From Pyronema omphalodes (taxonomy: Eukaryota; Ascomycota; Pezizomycetes; Pezizales; Pyronemataceae), in NCBI GenBank assembly GCA_024516155.1, contig JAJJXM010000039.1, positions 186,001-250,000 on the forward strand: 64,000 bases of DNA, given 5' to 3'. This document shows, piece after piece, positions 48,876 through 59,198 of this stretch (the stretch's first letter is position 1; each line of letters begins with the position of its first letter). The notes below the pieces were generated by a model. That model was not told the origin of the DNA. It worked only from the letters and a program-made list of their open reading frames with translations, and made no database searches. A program made the translations under genes and the position numbers.

Positions 48876-51800
48876 AACCAATTCAGGTTCTACAGCACAA
48901 TTGCAGGAAGAGCGGTGAGGCTCTAACTGCAATAATGGAGAGCGGAGTGACGCTGGGAAGCGACGTGGTCCTAATCCAGGAACCCCCGATCTTCCAAGGG
49001 TGGCGTCACCCAGCGTTCGACTTCGTCTGGGGAAAGAGGGTGTTGGTTGGGGTTCGCAAGGACTCTGTCTGGACCGTCCGCCCCCGGGAGGAACTAGCAG
49101 CGGAAGGGGAAGGAGACGTCCAAGTCCTGGACATTCTTTGTCGGGGACTTCGAAAACTAAGGGTGGTCAACGTCTACGACGCTCCTAGAGCATCCGACGG
49201 CGTCAGACCAGCGCGGAACATAGCATGGTCACGAATAATCACTCGTGACACACCGTCATCGCCGGAGATTTTAATGCGCACAGCGCGAGGTGGAACCCCC
49301 GCTGCACACAACCCATCCACCACCTCTTCCTTGAAGACTTGATGGACACGCATGACCTCCGCTACGTCGGAGATGGAGAGGAAACTCACTCACAAACGGG
49401 ACAACAACGCCACAGCGTAATCGACTTGGTGTTCGCCACAATGGAACTCTCTCCGTACGTGAGTGCCCGCACCCTCCTGGACCCGGAACACACAACCACT
49501 TCCGACCACGAAGCCCTGGTTTGGGAAGTTACATCGGTAACAGTGCCGGAAGACTATGTCTCGCCCACGAGAGGGTGGGCGGTGAAAGAATGGCTTGAGG
49601 ACAGGAGAGAGCGAGGAAAGCGGCGTTAGATTATCGCCATCAAAGCGAATGCAGACCGCTACTCTCCAGTCGTTGCTCGGAGGAGGAGGTGGAGACAGAG
49701 GTGGTTTGGATACGGGAGACCTTGACGGCACTCTTGGACGCACATGGCGCAAGATCCGCATCACTGCTCGCTCGAAACGGTGGTGGGGCACCGAAATCAA
49801 GTCAGCGCGCCGATCATATGGTCGCACTCGACGAGCAGTGAAGGCAGGCCGTGCAACTCCGGAGGAAGAGGGAACACCGGAATGCATACCTCAGTCTCCA
49901 GAGGAAAGAAAAGAGAAGCTGTTGGGGCTCTTTTCTCGAATCTGCGGACGGAAATGCAGTCTGGACGGTGCTCCGTACGACCCAACCGCGGGCGTCTGTG
50001 ATGGTGGGGACCATTGAGGACGAACGGGGAAATCGTGCGGAAACGGAGGAGGACAAGAGACGCATGCTTGCCGATGTCTCATTCCCACCGCCCAACGAGT
50101 ATGAGGGAGGTTGGCACTCGAGAGGCCCTGCTGGTGAGGCTCACTCGTGGGTCACGCAGGAAGTTGTCGCCGCTGCAATCAACCAGCAGAGCAATTCGAA
50201 GGCCCCGGGAAGTGATAGCCTGGAGTACCAATCATAAAGGCTCTCATGCGGTAGGACCCTGAGTGACCGCTGTCGTCACCCAGTGCCTTCGTTTAGGTCA
50301 TCATCCTCACGACTGGAAGGTAGCGAAAGGGGTATGCATTCCCAAGCCTGGGAAGACGTCTTACTCAAAAGCCAAAAGCTTCCGGGTGATCTCCCTCTTG
50401 AGCTGCATGGGGAAATTGGTTGAAAAGGTAGCGGCGATGATGATCGCAGAGGAGGCGGAGAAAAAGGGGGCTTTTCATGTAGGACAATTTGGAGGCAGAA
50501 GAGGAAGGTCGGCAGTAGACGCGGCAGCGGTGCTGATAGAAGCGGTGGAGGGAGCATGGGAAAGGAGAAAAATTGCAGGAGCCCTGATGATGGACATCAA
50601 AGGTGCCTTCCCGGCGGTTAATCCTTACTGCTTGGTTGAAAAGATGCGGCGATATCACATAGACGGAGATCTCGTCCGGTGGGTTGCGAGCTTCTCGGAG
50701 GACCGCAAAGTGGAAATCTCGATTGGAGGAGACTCTGGACCGGCAATGGACACAAACACGGGGCTTCCACAAGGCTCCCCTGTTTCCCCCGTCCTTTTCC
50801 TGATATATATCGCCGATCTTGCTAACAAGATCGAGTCAGAGCTACCACGCACGGTGGGACTGTCCTTCGTGGACGACGTCACATGGATTGCAGAGGGCAA
50901 CGACGCAGCAGAAATCGCCTCCACTCTCGCCCGGTGTGCCCAGCTAAGCCTGCTGTGGGCCCGTCGCAACGCCGTTCGATTCGAGACCGACAAAACAGAG
51001 GCCATCTTATTCTCCCGTCGACGCGGTAACCCAAACCCCGACTCGCTGACCGTTGATATCCACTACGACGGCGTCATCCACAATGTACCGTTCAACGACT
51101 CCCGCCGTCCGCTGGCTAGGGTTCTGGCTGGATCCCAAGCTCACCCTGAACCACCACCACCAGAAGTGGCTCACCCGGGCCCGTCAGCAACACGCCCGCC
51201 TCGCTCGCCTCTGCCGCTCCCAGGGTCTACCCCCGGGCAGCACTGCAAACATCCAACAAGCAGTCGTTCAATCCGTGGCCACTTATGGCGCGGAAATCCA
51301 CGCTGCTCGTCGCCTTCCCACCCGAGATGCCGGCAGGTTGTCTCGTCTCCAGCTCCTGCTCGACAAACAGGCCCGCGCCGTTACGGGGTGCCTGCGCACG
51401 ACTCCCCTGGCCGTCCTCCTCGCTGAAGGAGCCACTCGCCCGGCAGAAGCCATTGTTCGAGGTCGGGAAGCACGATTCCGATCACGGCTTATCACTCGGC
51501 CGCTCCCGCCAGTCAGCACCGACCCCCATCGCCCCACACCGACAGCCATGGTCATCCGCAACCTCACTCAGCGCGCAGTGACCCGTTCTGGTTTTGCGTC
51601 CGCTGAACCTGTCCACCACATCGACCCCCATCGTCAGTGGTGCAACGTCACCATCGCCCCCCGAGCGGAGCGGAAGCCTACGCCAAAAACTGGAGGACCC
51701 TCAACTCCATATGCATTTGGACAGATGGATCCCGCATGGATGACCACACCGGATCGGGCCTCGTGAGATACGTCGACGGTGTGCTTACCAGCTCTCACCA

Positions 51801-52654
51801 CTACCTAGGCCGTCACACCGAGGTGTTCGACGCCGAGCTGTTCGCAATGTACCGTGCCCTCAAAGAGCTCTGGGACAATCGCTTCCTCGACAGGATCATC
51901 CTTAAATCCCCCCCCTCGTCACCATCTTTTCGGATGCCCAAGCAGCGCTCCGACGTCTGGAGTCCGACGAACCAGGCCCAGGACAATCCGTCACTCGGCT
52001 GATCGCCGACAAGGTCCGCTGGCTACGCAGGAACAGCGACATCTCCGTCGAATTCCACTGGGTCCCAGGCCACTGCGGGATCACAGAAAACGAAGCAGCT
52101 GACGCCGCAGCAAAGTTGGGTACCCCCACCGATGTACTGCCCTGCCCCTGATGAGGTGCGACGCCCCCGAGTGCTTGGTCCCCCATGAGGTATCACTCGC
52201 CCACCTCAACCGCATAGCCACTGAAACCCGCCGCGACATTACCAAGCGATGGATATCACAACGAGCCAAAGACAGCCGTTCTTTCCGTCCCCGCAAAACA
52301 TGGGGCTTGCGCGACTCCCTCCGCTCTCTCCCTAAGCGCCGCTCCGCAGTATTCCTCCAACTTGCGTCCGGACATGCCCTTATTGGCACCCACCTCGTTC
52401 GAGTGAAAAAGAAAGAATCCCGTCTGCTGGTGGTGCACGTCTAATGTCCGACAAACCCGGGGACACCTGTTCGGAGAGTGTCACCGCTGGAGGCGTGAGT
52501 ACGCAGTACTAAAGAAAGAGGTGGATGCCATTAAGGGCAGGAGCTGGAGACCACGAGCAAGGCTCAAAGCGGTGGATCTGTTTAGCGACGATCGCTATAC
52601 GAAGGTGTTGTTGGAGTATTTAGCAGCCACGGAGATTGGCAGGCGCTACGAATA
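48872..52654 (+). pseudogene. LINE B ORF2: endonuclease, reverse transcriptase, RNase H
   Basis: The enzyme nicks the target and copies the LINE RNA. The ATG at 48872 (MKPIQVLQHNCRKS) starts an AP-type endonuclease: VVLIQEPPI, then after a shift near 49,250 VIAGDFNAHSARWNP and TTSDHEALVWEV. A linker with SKRWWGTEIKSARRSYGRTR follows. The RT frame 50263-51426 has GKSFRVISLL-like blocks (KAKSFRVISLLSCMGKLVEK), MMDIKGAFPAVN, GLPQGSPVSPVLFLIYIADL and the catalytic LSFVDDVTWIA. After another shift come WLGFWLDPKLTLNHHHQKW and a thumb region. RNase H has WTDGSRM, EVFDAELFAMYRALKELWDN, TIFSDAQAAL and WVPGHCGITENEAADAAA. The C-terminal finger has LASGHALIGTHLVRVKKK then C..TRGHLFGECHRW, stop near 52654. 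At least six one-base shifts; every catalytic motif is otherwise intact. Confidence 0.92.
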
Positions 52655-52969
52655 GGCTGGGGTTGGTGGGCCTGGAGATGGAGATTCACGGGATTGCGGG
52701 GTTGTTTTTCTTTTCTTCTGAATTCTTTTAGTGGTTGTACGGCAAGGCGGTTATTGCTGGGCTCAAGTTTGGTGTCACGTATGAGTTTCTGTACGGGGTT
52801 TGTCTAGACTGTGTACGAGAGTGTTTTGTTTATTTGTGTTTTTGCGGTTGTTTGCTTTTTGCGTATATCTATTTTTCTAACTGGGGAGTCTGGGGACAAG
52901 GAGATTGGGTCGCCTCGTTAGGCGGTTTAAACCGCGAGGACAGGAAAAACGGATACTTAGCTCCCGCAT

Positions 52970-53023
52970 AGGCCTTAGAGGCCTCGATCGGTGTATGATT
53001 AAAATCAAATCAAATCAAATCAA
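52970..53023 (+). promoter_or_regulatory. LINE B 3' terminal hairpin and A-rich tail
   Basis: AGGCCTTAGAGGCCT (52970-52984) can form a 5-bp stem (AGGCC/GGCCT) with a 5-base loop. It is followed by CGATCG, GTGTATGAT (52991-52999) and an (AAATC)n tail reaching the target duplication. The same arrangement occurs at 54614-54644 and, on the minus strand, at 59252-59223. LINE reverse transcriptases commonly recognise such 3' stem-loops. Confidence 0.7.
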
Positions 53024-53039
53024 AGTCTCGTGGTATTGG
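53024..53039. repeat. 3' target-site duplication of LINE B
   Basis: AGTCTCGTGGTATTGG, an exact match to 46977-46992. Confidence 0.95.
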
Positions 53040-54600
53040 CATCATGATGTCATCAATAACCCCCGGATGGACTCAAATCTGTATCTCATCATTGTATTTT
53101 ATTGTAAAACCAATTTAACCTCTATATTGATAGGTAACGGAGGGCTGTTCTGATTCAGTGATACCGATAAAAACAGCAGTCAAATCGTAACTAACGGCCT
53201 TCTCTCGCCCGTAATTCTTACGAGATCCAGCAGCCGCAATAAATAGGCCGTAATTTTGATACGTTGTTTCCCATTGACTGCAATGGCCGTCCCTGCTTCT
53301 CCATTCTTGCTGTCATACCTATCGTCACGGTTCACCTCTTTATTGGCAGCCTCAACAATTTTCACATACATCTTACAAAACCGCAACTCTTACACGCCAA
53401 ATCGGTTGTATGGCACAAAAATTCATTACAAGTATCTCATTACTTTCAGCCTTAAATCAACAGACGAGACATTGGAGGACTTCCCATCGCTCTCTAGCAA
53501 CGAACTGGAGAGCTTATTTCACCACAAAAATATATTTCCTATAAAACGCAAATAGAGCACTAGGATGGACTGAGGGGTAGGTACCCCCTTGTTTATTCGT
53601 AATTTCTATTGATGGGATAGGTGAAGTTCGGGTTGTTCTATCTGCACAGAATAGAGCGATGGAAAGTCCTCCATTGGTTTTGCCAATATCTGAGGCCCAA
53701 CATGACGGGGATCATAAGCTCCGTAGTTAAGAGTTGGTATTCGGACCATTCTAACAGGATTGAACGACGGTGGTGGGAAATCTTATGCAGTTGAGATCAT
53801 AGTATAGGACGTGAGCAATAATTCTGTAATGCTGAATGTTAGGTCCAACTTGGCAACTTTCGATTGATCGATCAGGAGGTTTCATCAGAGAAAGTAAAAT
53901 AAGGAATACTGTAACCCAAGATCACGAGTGCGAAAAAAGCCTGTGGAGCGAGGATTCTGAAAAACTACATAAGATATCACCTGTATACAATCCGAGCTCT
54001 GAGCCCGAATTGACTGATCGTCATCTGATACACCAGAAACGGCAATCCACAATATCTGTCATAGAAACACTCACGATATTCAATTCTCGGCTCCATTGAT
54101 TCAACGTCCGTTTGTATCACTAAATCTAAAAACACAAATACGCGAATCAATAATCTTCAATATCGTCACCCTGAACACGCCTAGCTTCTCCATAATTCAA
54201 GTTTTTACCATCACGAAGAAAATCTGAGAACGGAAAAACTAACCACAATTGCATGATGCAGGCCCCTGCCCTGTTGGCAAGAGATTAGATAGCAATTTCA
54301 TTTCTATTCAGATATAACTGGACGGCGTTATATCAAAAAGAGGTGAGACGGTCCATACAGAAATGTTGTGGTAGAGATAGGGCGGTGTATGGTTGCGGGT
54401 GGTTGCGGGTATAGTAGATGATGGCTGCATGTGGGGATACCAGAAGAAAATGACAGAACAATATTTGTTACTGTATCCTGTCAGGTAATGTTCAAACGTA
54501 GGTGCTCAACTTCAGTGTTGTATTGGCTCACTGGTATGTATCATACATAATCACTCGTGCACGATACGGATGATCAAAAATTACTTCTTTATGCATTACT
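53040..54600. other. Intergenic, 1.5 kb
   Basis: No supported gene. 53256-53555 is open on the plus strand for 99 codons but is Ser/Leu/Phe-rich with no domain. Confidence 0.35.
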
Positions 54601-54607
54601 CCAGATT

Positions 54608-54656
54608 TCCGCAGAGGCCTCGACGGCCTCGAAAGGTGTATGATGACCATCAAAAA
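54608..54656 (+). mobile_element. Isolated LINE 3' end (or LINE-tailed SINE end)
   Basis: TTCCGCAGAGGCCTCGACGG matches the LINE B 3' end (TCCCGCATAGGCCTTAGAGG) in layout. GAGGCC-TCGAC-GGCCTC (54614-54630) forms a 6-bp stem, followed by GA, AAG and GTGTATGAT (54636-54644) and a short A-rich tail. No LINE coding lies upstream. It is either an extremely 5'-truncated LINE insertion or the tail of a SINE that borrows the LINE end. Confidence 0.6.
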
Positions 54657-54969
54657 ACCAGAATATAGCATTACGTACTGACTTCATGAATACTTCAACA
54701 CTCAATTTTTCCTAGCGTTTAATCCCCGGCCAGTACTATGAATTCATCATTCAGTTACATTCGCCAATCCAATGCAAAAAAGGGCCAGTACCTTTTGAAT
54801 TAGAATGATCAGTTTTATTTGGAGATGGGCTAGAGAAGTTCAAAAAGAAATGAAGAATGCTACTTGGGCTTTAACCAGACAATTCGGACTTCTCCCAAGT
54901 TCCCACCGACCGTGGGGATACCCCTGAGGGTGTTTTCAAATCTAATATCCTTGAGGGAATTCTCTTCTA

Positions 54970-55620
54970 TAATATCGTAGTCTGAATTCAGGTCACTACC
55001 ACTACCGCCCGATCAGTGAAACACCTTGCTAATGTCTCCGAACACTACTTCCATGGTGGCGTCACCAGAGCTGTAACACGTCCTGGTTGGTAATCAGCGC
55101 TACCAAATCCCATGAATACATATTTCGAGATGGCCTAGGATCTGAAGGGAGTAACATCAGTGTTAGACAGGCACAACCTTTGTATGTCGAAATGTGGCTT
55201 GTTTTCTTGTAAATGACACAGGAGGAAACTGGAAGCCTGTATCATATTCCTCAACATGAATAATTATCGAAAGGAGATAACACTCTTCCATACTACTAGT
55301 TACTCAAGCGAAGTGTCAAAGTCGTATAGGGTTATGGGTCCACATTGACTGCCACCGTCGAATCAGGGAGACGCTTTGCTAACTTTCCCTCCATTTGCCT
55401 CCATACCGGCATCGTCAGAGCAGTAACCCGTCATGTTCAGTGGCAAATCTTCCCAAACACCATTCATAGACGTTTTGATATTTGCCGTAATTGTAGAGTA
55501 GAATATGAGTATGATTATCGCTACACGTTTTGTAAAGTCTCCGGCGATCTGTGCGCATTGTTAGTATCACTATTTCATACTGTAGAGTGGGACTTGGAAC
55601 TATCATGTAGTTTAGCATGA
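54970..55620 (+). repeat. Diverged direct duplication with shared coding pattern
   Basis: About 54,985-55,095 and 55,347-55,440 align by eye (cttgctaa, ccgnncactac/ccatttgc, ttccat/ctccat, gtcaccagagctgtaacacg versus gtcagagcagtaacccg). In the same frame both encode A.V....R.AN......HGGVTRAVTRP or HTGIVRAVTRH. The second copy stays open from 55345 to 55620 (91 codons, TATVESGRRFANFP...). The first has a stop soon after. The function is unknown; this may be a duplicated small exon. Confidence 0.45.
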
Positions 55621-55629
55621 AAGAAAGGA

Positions 55630-56571
55630 GATAAAAAGTACCATTAATTAATAATTCGACAAACATGCCAGATACCAGAAGTGGAGGAAGGTGGAGTTTG
55701 TTGATGCCTGGTGAAAAGAAAAGTTCTGTGATAGCAATGTAGTGGAGAGTGTGGCGGACAAATACAGGGTTTGGTTAGTTCAAATGCGTCACCACAATAG
55801 GCGAGTAGTAGTGCATATCCGGGGACGCGACGGCATCCGCGATGCATGGTAGCCGCTAAGTTCCCATCTGGCGCGTTTGCATACATACCTAACACAACCA
55901 CTGTAGTTTTGCATCGGGCCGAGTAACTCCAGCTGACGTTCTGGTAATTCGTGTAGAAGAAGCTCAAATTTACCAGATTGATGTAGGTTACAAAATTCTT
56001 CTAATGGTGAAACTCACCGTTTGGAGGCCGGCAGAAATCCTCAACTCATGTTGCGGATGAACGGATGCCGCCAAAGGCGTCCGGCTTAAATGGTCATGGA
56101 GGACTACGATTCTCTGCTTGATATTTTCGCCTCTCGGTCCCGTTGACGAAACTCCATCAAACGGAAAATTGACAGAAACCACTGGAGTAATAATACCACT
56201 CCAGCGTCCGGACACCGAGAAGCTTACTTTCCGCATCGGTAGGATACCTCCAGTCCAATGGCACGCTCACACCTGCTATCATTCTCCACATCATGCGTCC
56301 CAAACAGTTGGTTCTCGCCGTATTGCCTATTCGTCTGGCTCCATTTGCCCCAGAGATTCTGGCGCCTGGCTTTCTAATCCGCATACATCCAATGAACGGC
56401 AATTCAGTCATCAACCACAACTCACGCGTCAATGGCAACTCATGAAATTAGGTTTAATCCTCCGGTAACCGCAATTTATGAAACCATCGTAAACTTCACC
56501 GTAAATAGTGATCTCCACATACAACGCACACCACCACTTAATTTCCTTCAATCTTGGCATTTTGTTGAATC
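55630..56571. other. Region with overlapping unassigned frames
   Basis: On the minus strand 55967-55644 (107 codons) contains SYSARCKTTVVVLGMYANAP and HRGCRRVPGYALLLAYCGDA, with several cysteines. On the plus strand 56118-56468 is open for 116 codons. Neither has a family I recognise, and no signal peptide is clear. Kept as an unassigned region. Confidence 0.25.
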
Positions 56572-56935
56572 GTGGAAAAGTATGTAGCTACATTACATCC
56601 AAAGTGCACCGCAACATATGCAGTTCAGATTCGCCAGGCAGTCCGAAGCTTCATGTTGCTAGATGATGTTTTCGAGGATTCTAGAGAACACCAAGATGTG
56701 AAATGGCCTTCAAGCGTTCAGAATACAATGGTATACATGTTGAAGTGGACGCTGCATACCGATGTCATAGGTATCCCCCGAGGGCTTTTCGATACTGGAG
56801 CCTGGAAACTAGAATGTTTCTGGTGGAAACTGTTAACTGCTTGATATCAACCCTACAAAAACTCAACTCCCCGGGACCAGCTTCAAGAACTTGTACGAAT
56901 ACAAAAATATCACACCTAAAACTCTATCAATAATC
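56572..56935 (+). pseudogene. Possible family-X fragment (copy 3)
   Basis: The frame 56572-56844 has QIRQAVRSFMLLDDVFEDSR. After a shift, the frame to 56933 has RYWSLETRMFLVETVNCLIS followed by TLQKLNSPGP. The pattern VETVNCLISTLQK resembles VTMDQVNCFMHTLQK of family-X copy 2 and VTMEMIHCFMEVLQK of copy 1, at the equivalent distance from an upstream RY(S/W). The match is short, so this is tentative. It lies 0.8 kb from copy 4, on the opposite strand. Confidence 0.3.
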
Positions 56936-57711
56936 TCCTAATCACACACCCGTAATCCCAGAAGCTCAAACCATTACCTTCTAGACGCCTGAACCATCAG
57001 TATGACGGCCCATGAAAGACTATTACATTACCGCGGAGTTGAGACTTGTTAAATATATTTCAGGATTGGAATAGTCTCATGTAAGTGATAGTTTTGTTAC
57101 AGTAAGGAATGGATGAATGCTGGCCTGAAGCGAATTGCGGTAAGTAATCCAACATCACCTTATACGTCTGCAATACGCCGCTCGTTCCTCATGGGTTACT
57201 GAGAGTTTGGGTGTAAATCAACACGGAACGCCACAGGACGTATTTTCAGCGGTAGTATAACATGTTTTTGTGTTTCTATGGAGTTTTTATTACATGTGTG
57301 AAGCTGTGTATTGTATTCTTCATTGTGTACCAATGGATCTTGAATTACTTCCTTTGACGTAGTCCCAAAGGTCATCATTTAAAGTGAAACAAACGTAACC
57401 AAACTTACATTCTCACCGAACATTCCTGAGCAATTCTCACTTGACCGAGCTATCATTGATAAAATCCATTTCAATCTTAGGTTCCGTGTTGAAACCCACC
57501 CCCACACCACCCCCACATGCCCACGACACACACTTCGGTGGTAGCCGTCGGTTCCTTTCCTTTGCCGATGCCTCTCTCTCCGTTCTAGTATTCCTCGGAT
57601 CTAAGCCAATCTATTCCTTTTGAATCATTTCAGGTTTATCCAACTGATCAGCCGGTGTCATAATCTCAGGCGTCATCAGATTATCCATAACACAAGCCAG
57701 GGACTTCACAA

Positions 57712-58614
57712 CTAATGTTGCCGTTGCGATCGCCATCTTCGGAGTCGGATACACGAGTTTTCCCCAAAATTATACAAATTCATCACATCGTGCAACAATT
57801 CATCGATTTTGTAAAACTTTCCGAAGTTATTGATTTTATACATTCTGTAATGTTTGTACTTTTTGAAAAATGCCATTCTTATACATCCTTCGAACCTCAT
57901 TGCGGCTTTCATCCGCGACAGTGTCTCGTCTGGTGCTGAATAGGTACTGAGAATATCCGTGTAGATCCGCAATAGTTGGCGTGCCGCCATTCGCATCACG
58001 CATTCGTCCATAATAGACAGTGCTAATTCTTCTTCCGGTTCCGTGACACGTGACAGATGCGGTTGGAGTACCCGGAAATATGATTCATCGCGAGGGATCA
58101 TCATTATGAACGTTTGGCGGTAGAGCGTTACGGCCGTCGTTACATAATGTGGTACTACGGAAGGTAGAAAAGTGCGTTTTGGGGGGTAATATTCTCGTCT
58201 GCACACCGTCGAACGGGTCTTTTGCGTGGTAGTTGGATTGGTCCGTAGATTGCTATAACGTGTTTCATAGGTTGGTCCATAGCTTGGTCCATGGGTTCGT
58301 CAATTGGTTCGGCCAGGAATTGGTCTATCGCTTGGTCCATAGATTGGTCCATAGGTTGGTACATAAATCGGTCCGTGGAATGATCGTTAGATTCGTCGTG
58401 AGATTGATAGTTGGATGGTCCCCCTATGGTACTGGGATTGGTCGTTGGACTTTTTATCGTTGGCAGTTAAGTGCTTTTTGCGTCTGCTGTTGAGCTGGCC
58501 GTTCTGTTGACGGTTTGATTTGCGGTTGAATCTACTGCCAGGTTTTATGATGAAGATGGAGGTGGTATGATGGTGGAGAAGATACTTCGGAAGGGAGTGG
58601 GATGTTGACGGCAA
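57712..58614 (-). pseudogene. Family-X copy 4: QPMD-repeat N-terminus plus conserved domain
   Basis: Function unknown. Read on the minus strand, the N-terminal part is Asn/Ser/Gln-rich (NGQLNSRRKKHLTANDKKSN), then after a shift in a GGGGG run (near 58,425) it becomes a four-residue repeat (MYQPMDQSMDQAIDQFLAEP, IDEPMDQAMDQPMK; 58364-58240). A second shift near 58,200 leads to the frame ending at 57712: CRREYYPPKRTFLP, RQTFIMMIPRDESYFRVLQP, ARQLLRIYTDILSTYSAPDE, MRFEGCIRMAFFKKYKHYR and IDELLHDVMNLYNF. These align in order with YPPWKK, LIPIESRKLYGI, ARHILYHLADITKVYDLTDT, DFRGALI and MEMIHCFMEVL of copy 1. No ATG lies in frame at the 5' end, so the start is unresolved. More diverged than copies 1 and 2. 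Confidence 0.5.
58230..58366 (-). repeat. Short repeats encoding QPMD/QAMD units
   Basis: On the plus strand GGTCCAT(A/G) with TTGGT recurs about every 12-16 bases. On the minus strand this encodes Q-P-M-D, Q-S-M-D, Q-A-I-D and E-P-M-D units inside family-X copy 4. Confidence 0.8.
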
Positions 58615-58619
58615 TGATT

Positions 58620-59198
58620 GGGATAATTAAGTACAGAAGCGAGTGAAGCAGGTGCTAGCTGTTAAGTCATTAATCTTTTCGGCACTAGTTCCTACGTCGA
58701 GTGGTCTATCATCGGCTGATGACCTAAGCTGATGACTGGCAGCATTTGTCTTGATCGTCCTTCCTTCGCTGGATTTCGTGCCTCACAGCAGAGTCATAAC
58801 AGGATTCACTATAACCGTAATTATAAAGGATGTGCAAAGATTGGAATGTAGATGATTTTCGATCTCAAATGAAATCCCGTAAATATTCAATTCAAAGAAT
58901 GTTACCAACCCCGCAGTACCCCACGTTACATCCCTTAACCGACAGACAATTCCGCGATACGTCCCTTCACCGTTGGTGTCGGTTCCAGATACTATGGTGC
59001 CGGCCACTTAGTAGGGCTAGCGTCTTGGCAAAGTCTTGGCATATACAAAACATAAATTCTGATTACTAAGCGCCGAGTGATGACGTATGAACCAGTTTTC
59101 CCATACAAAGCCTTCCAAGACCTGATTAGTAAGTATCGAGTGATGACCCCTGAACTTGGTTCCCAAAGCAGGGCCACCGAAAAGGTACTAGTGTAAGA
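58620..59198. other. Intergenic
   Basis: No supported gene. It contains the 3' flank of the truncated LINE C. A repeated phrase, TTACTAAGCGCCGAGTGATG and TTAGTAAGTATCGAGTGATG, occurs at about 59,063 and 59,125. Confidence 0.35.

Larger units (their letters stand above)
46993..53023 (+). mobile_element. LINE B: full-length Tad1-like non-LTR retrotransposon (6,031 bp)
   Basis: The element is bounded by an exact 16-bp duplication, AGTCTCGTGGTATTGG (46977-46992 and 53024-53039), so both ends are certain. It has a short 5' leader, ORF1 (to 48875) with coiled coil and three zinc knuckles, ORF2 (48872-52654) with AP endonuclease, reverse transcriptase, RNase H and a C-terminal finger, then a 3' untranslated region ending in a hairpin and an (AAATC)n tail. 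The perfect duplication implies a fairly recent insertion, yet both ORFs have several one-base shifts. It is GC-richer than its surroundings. Confidence 0.95.
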
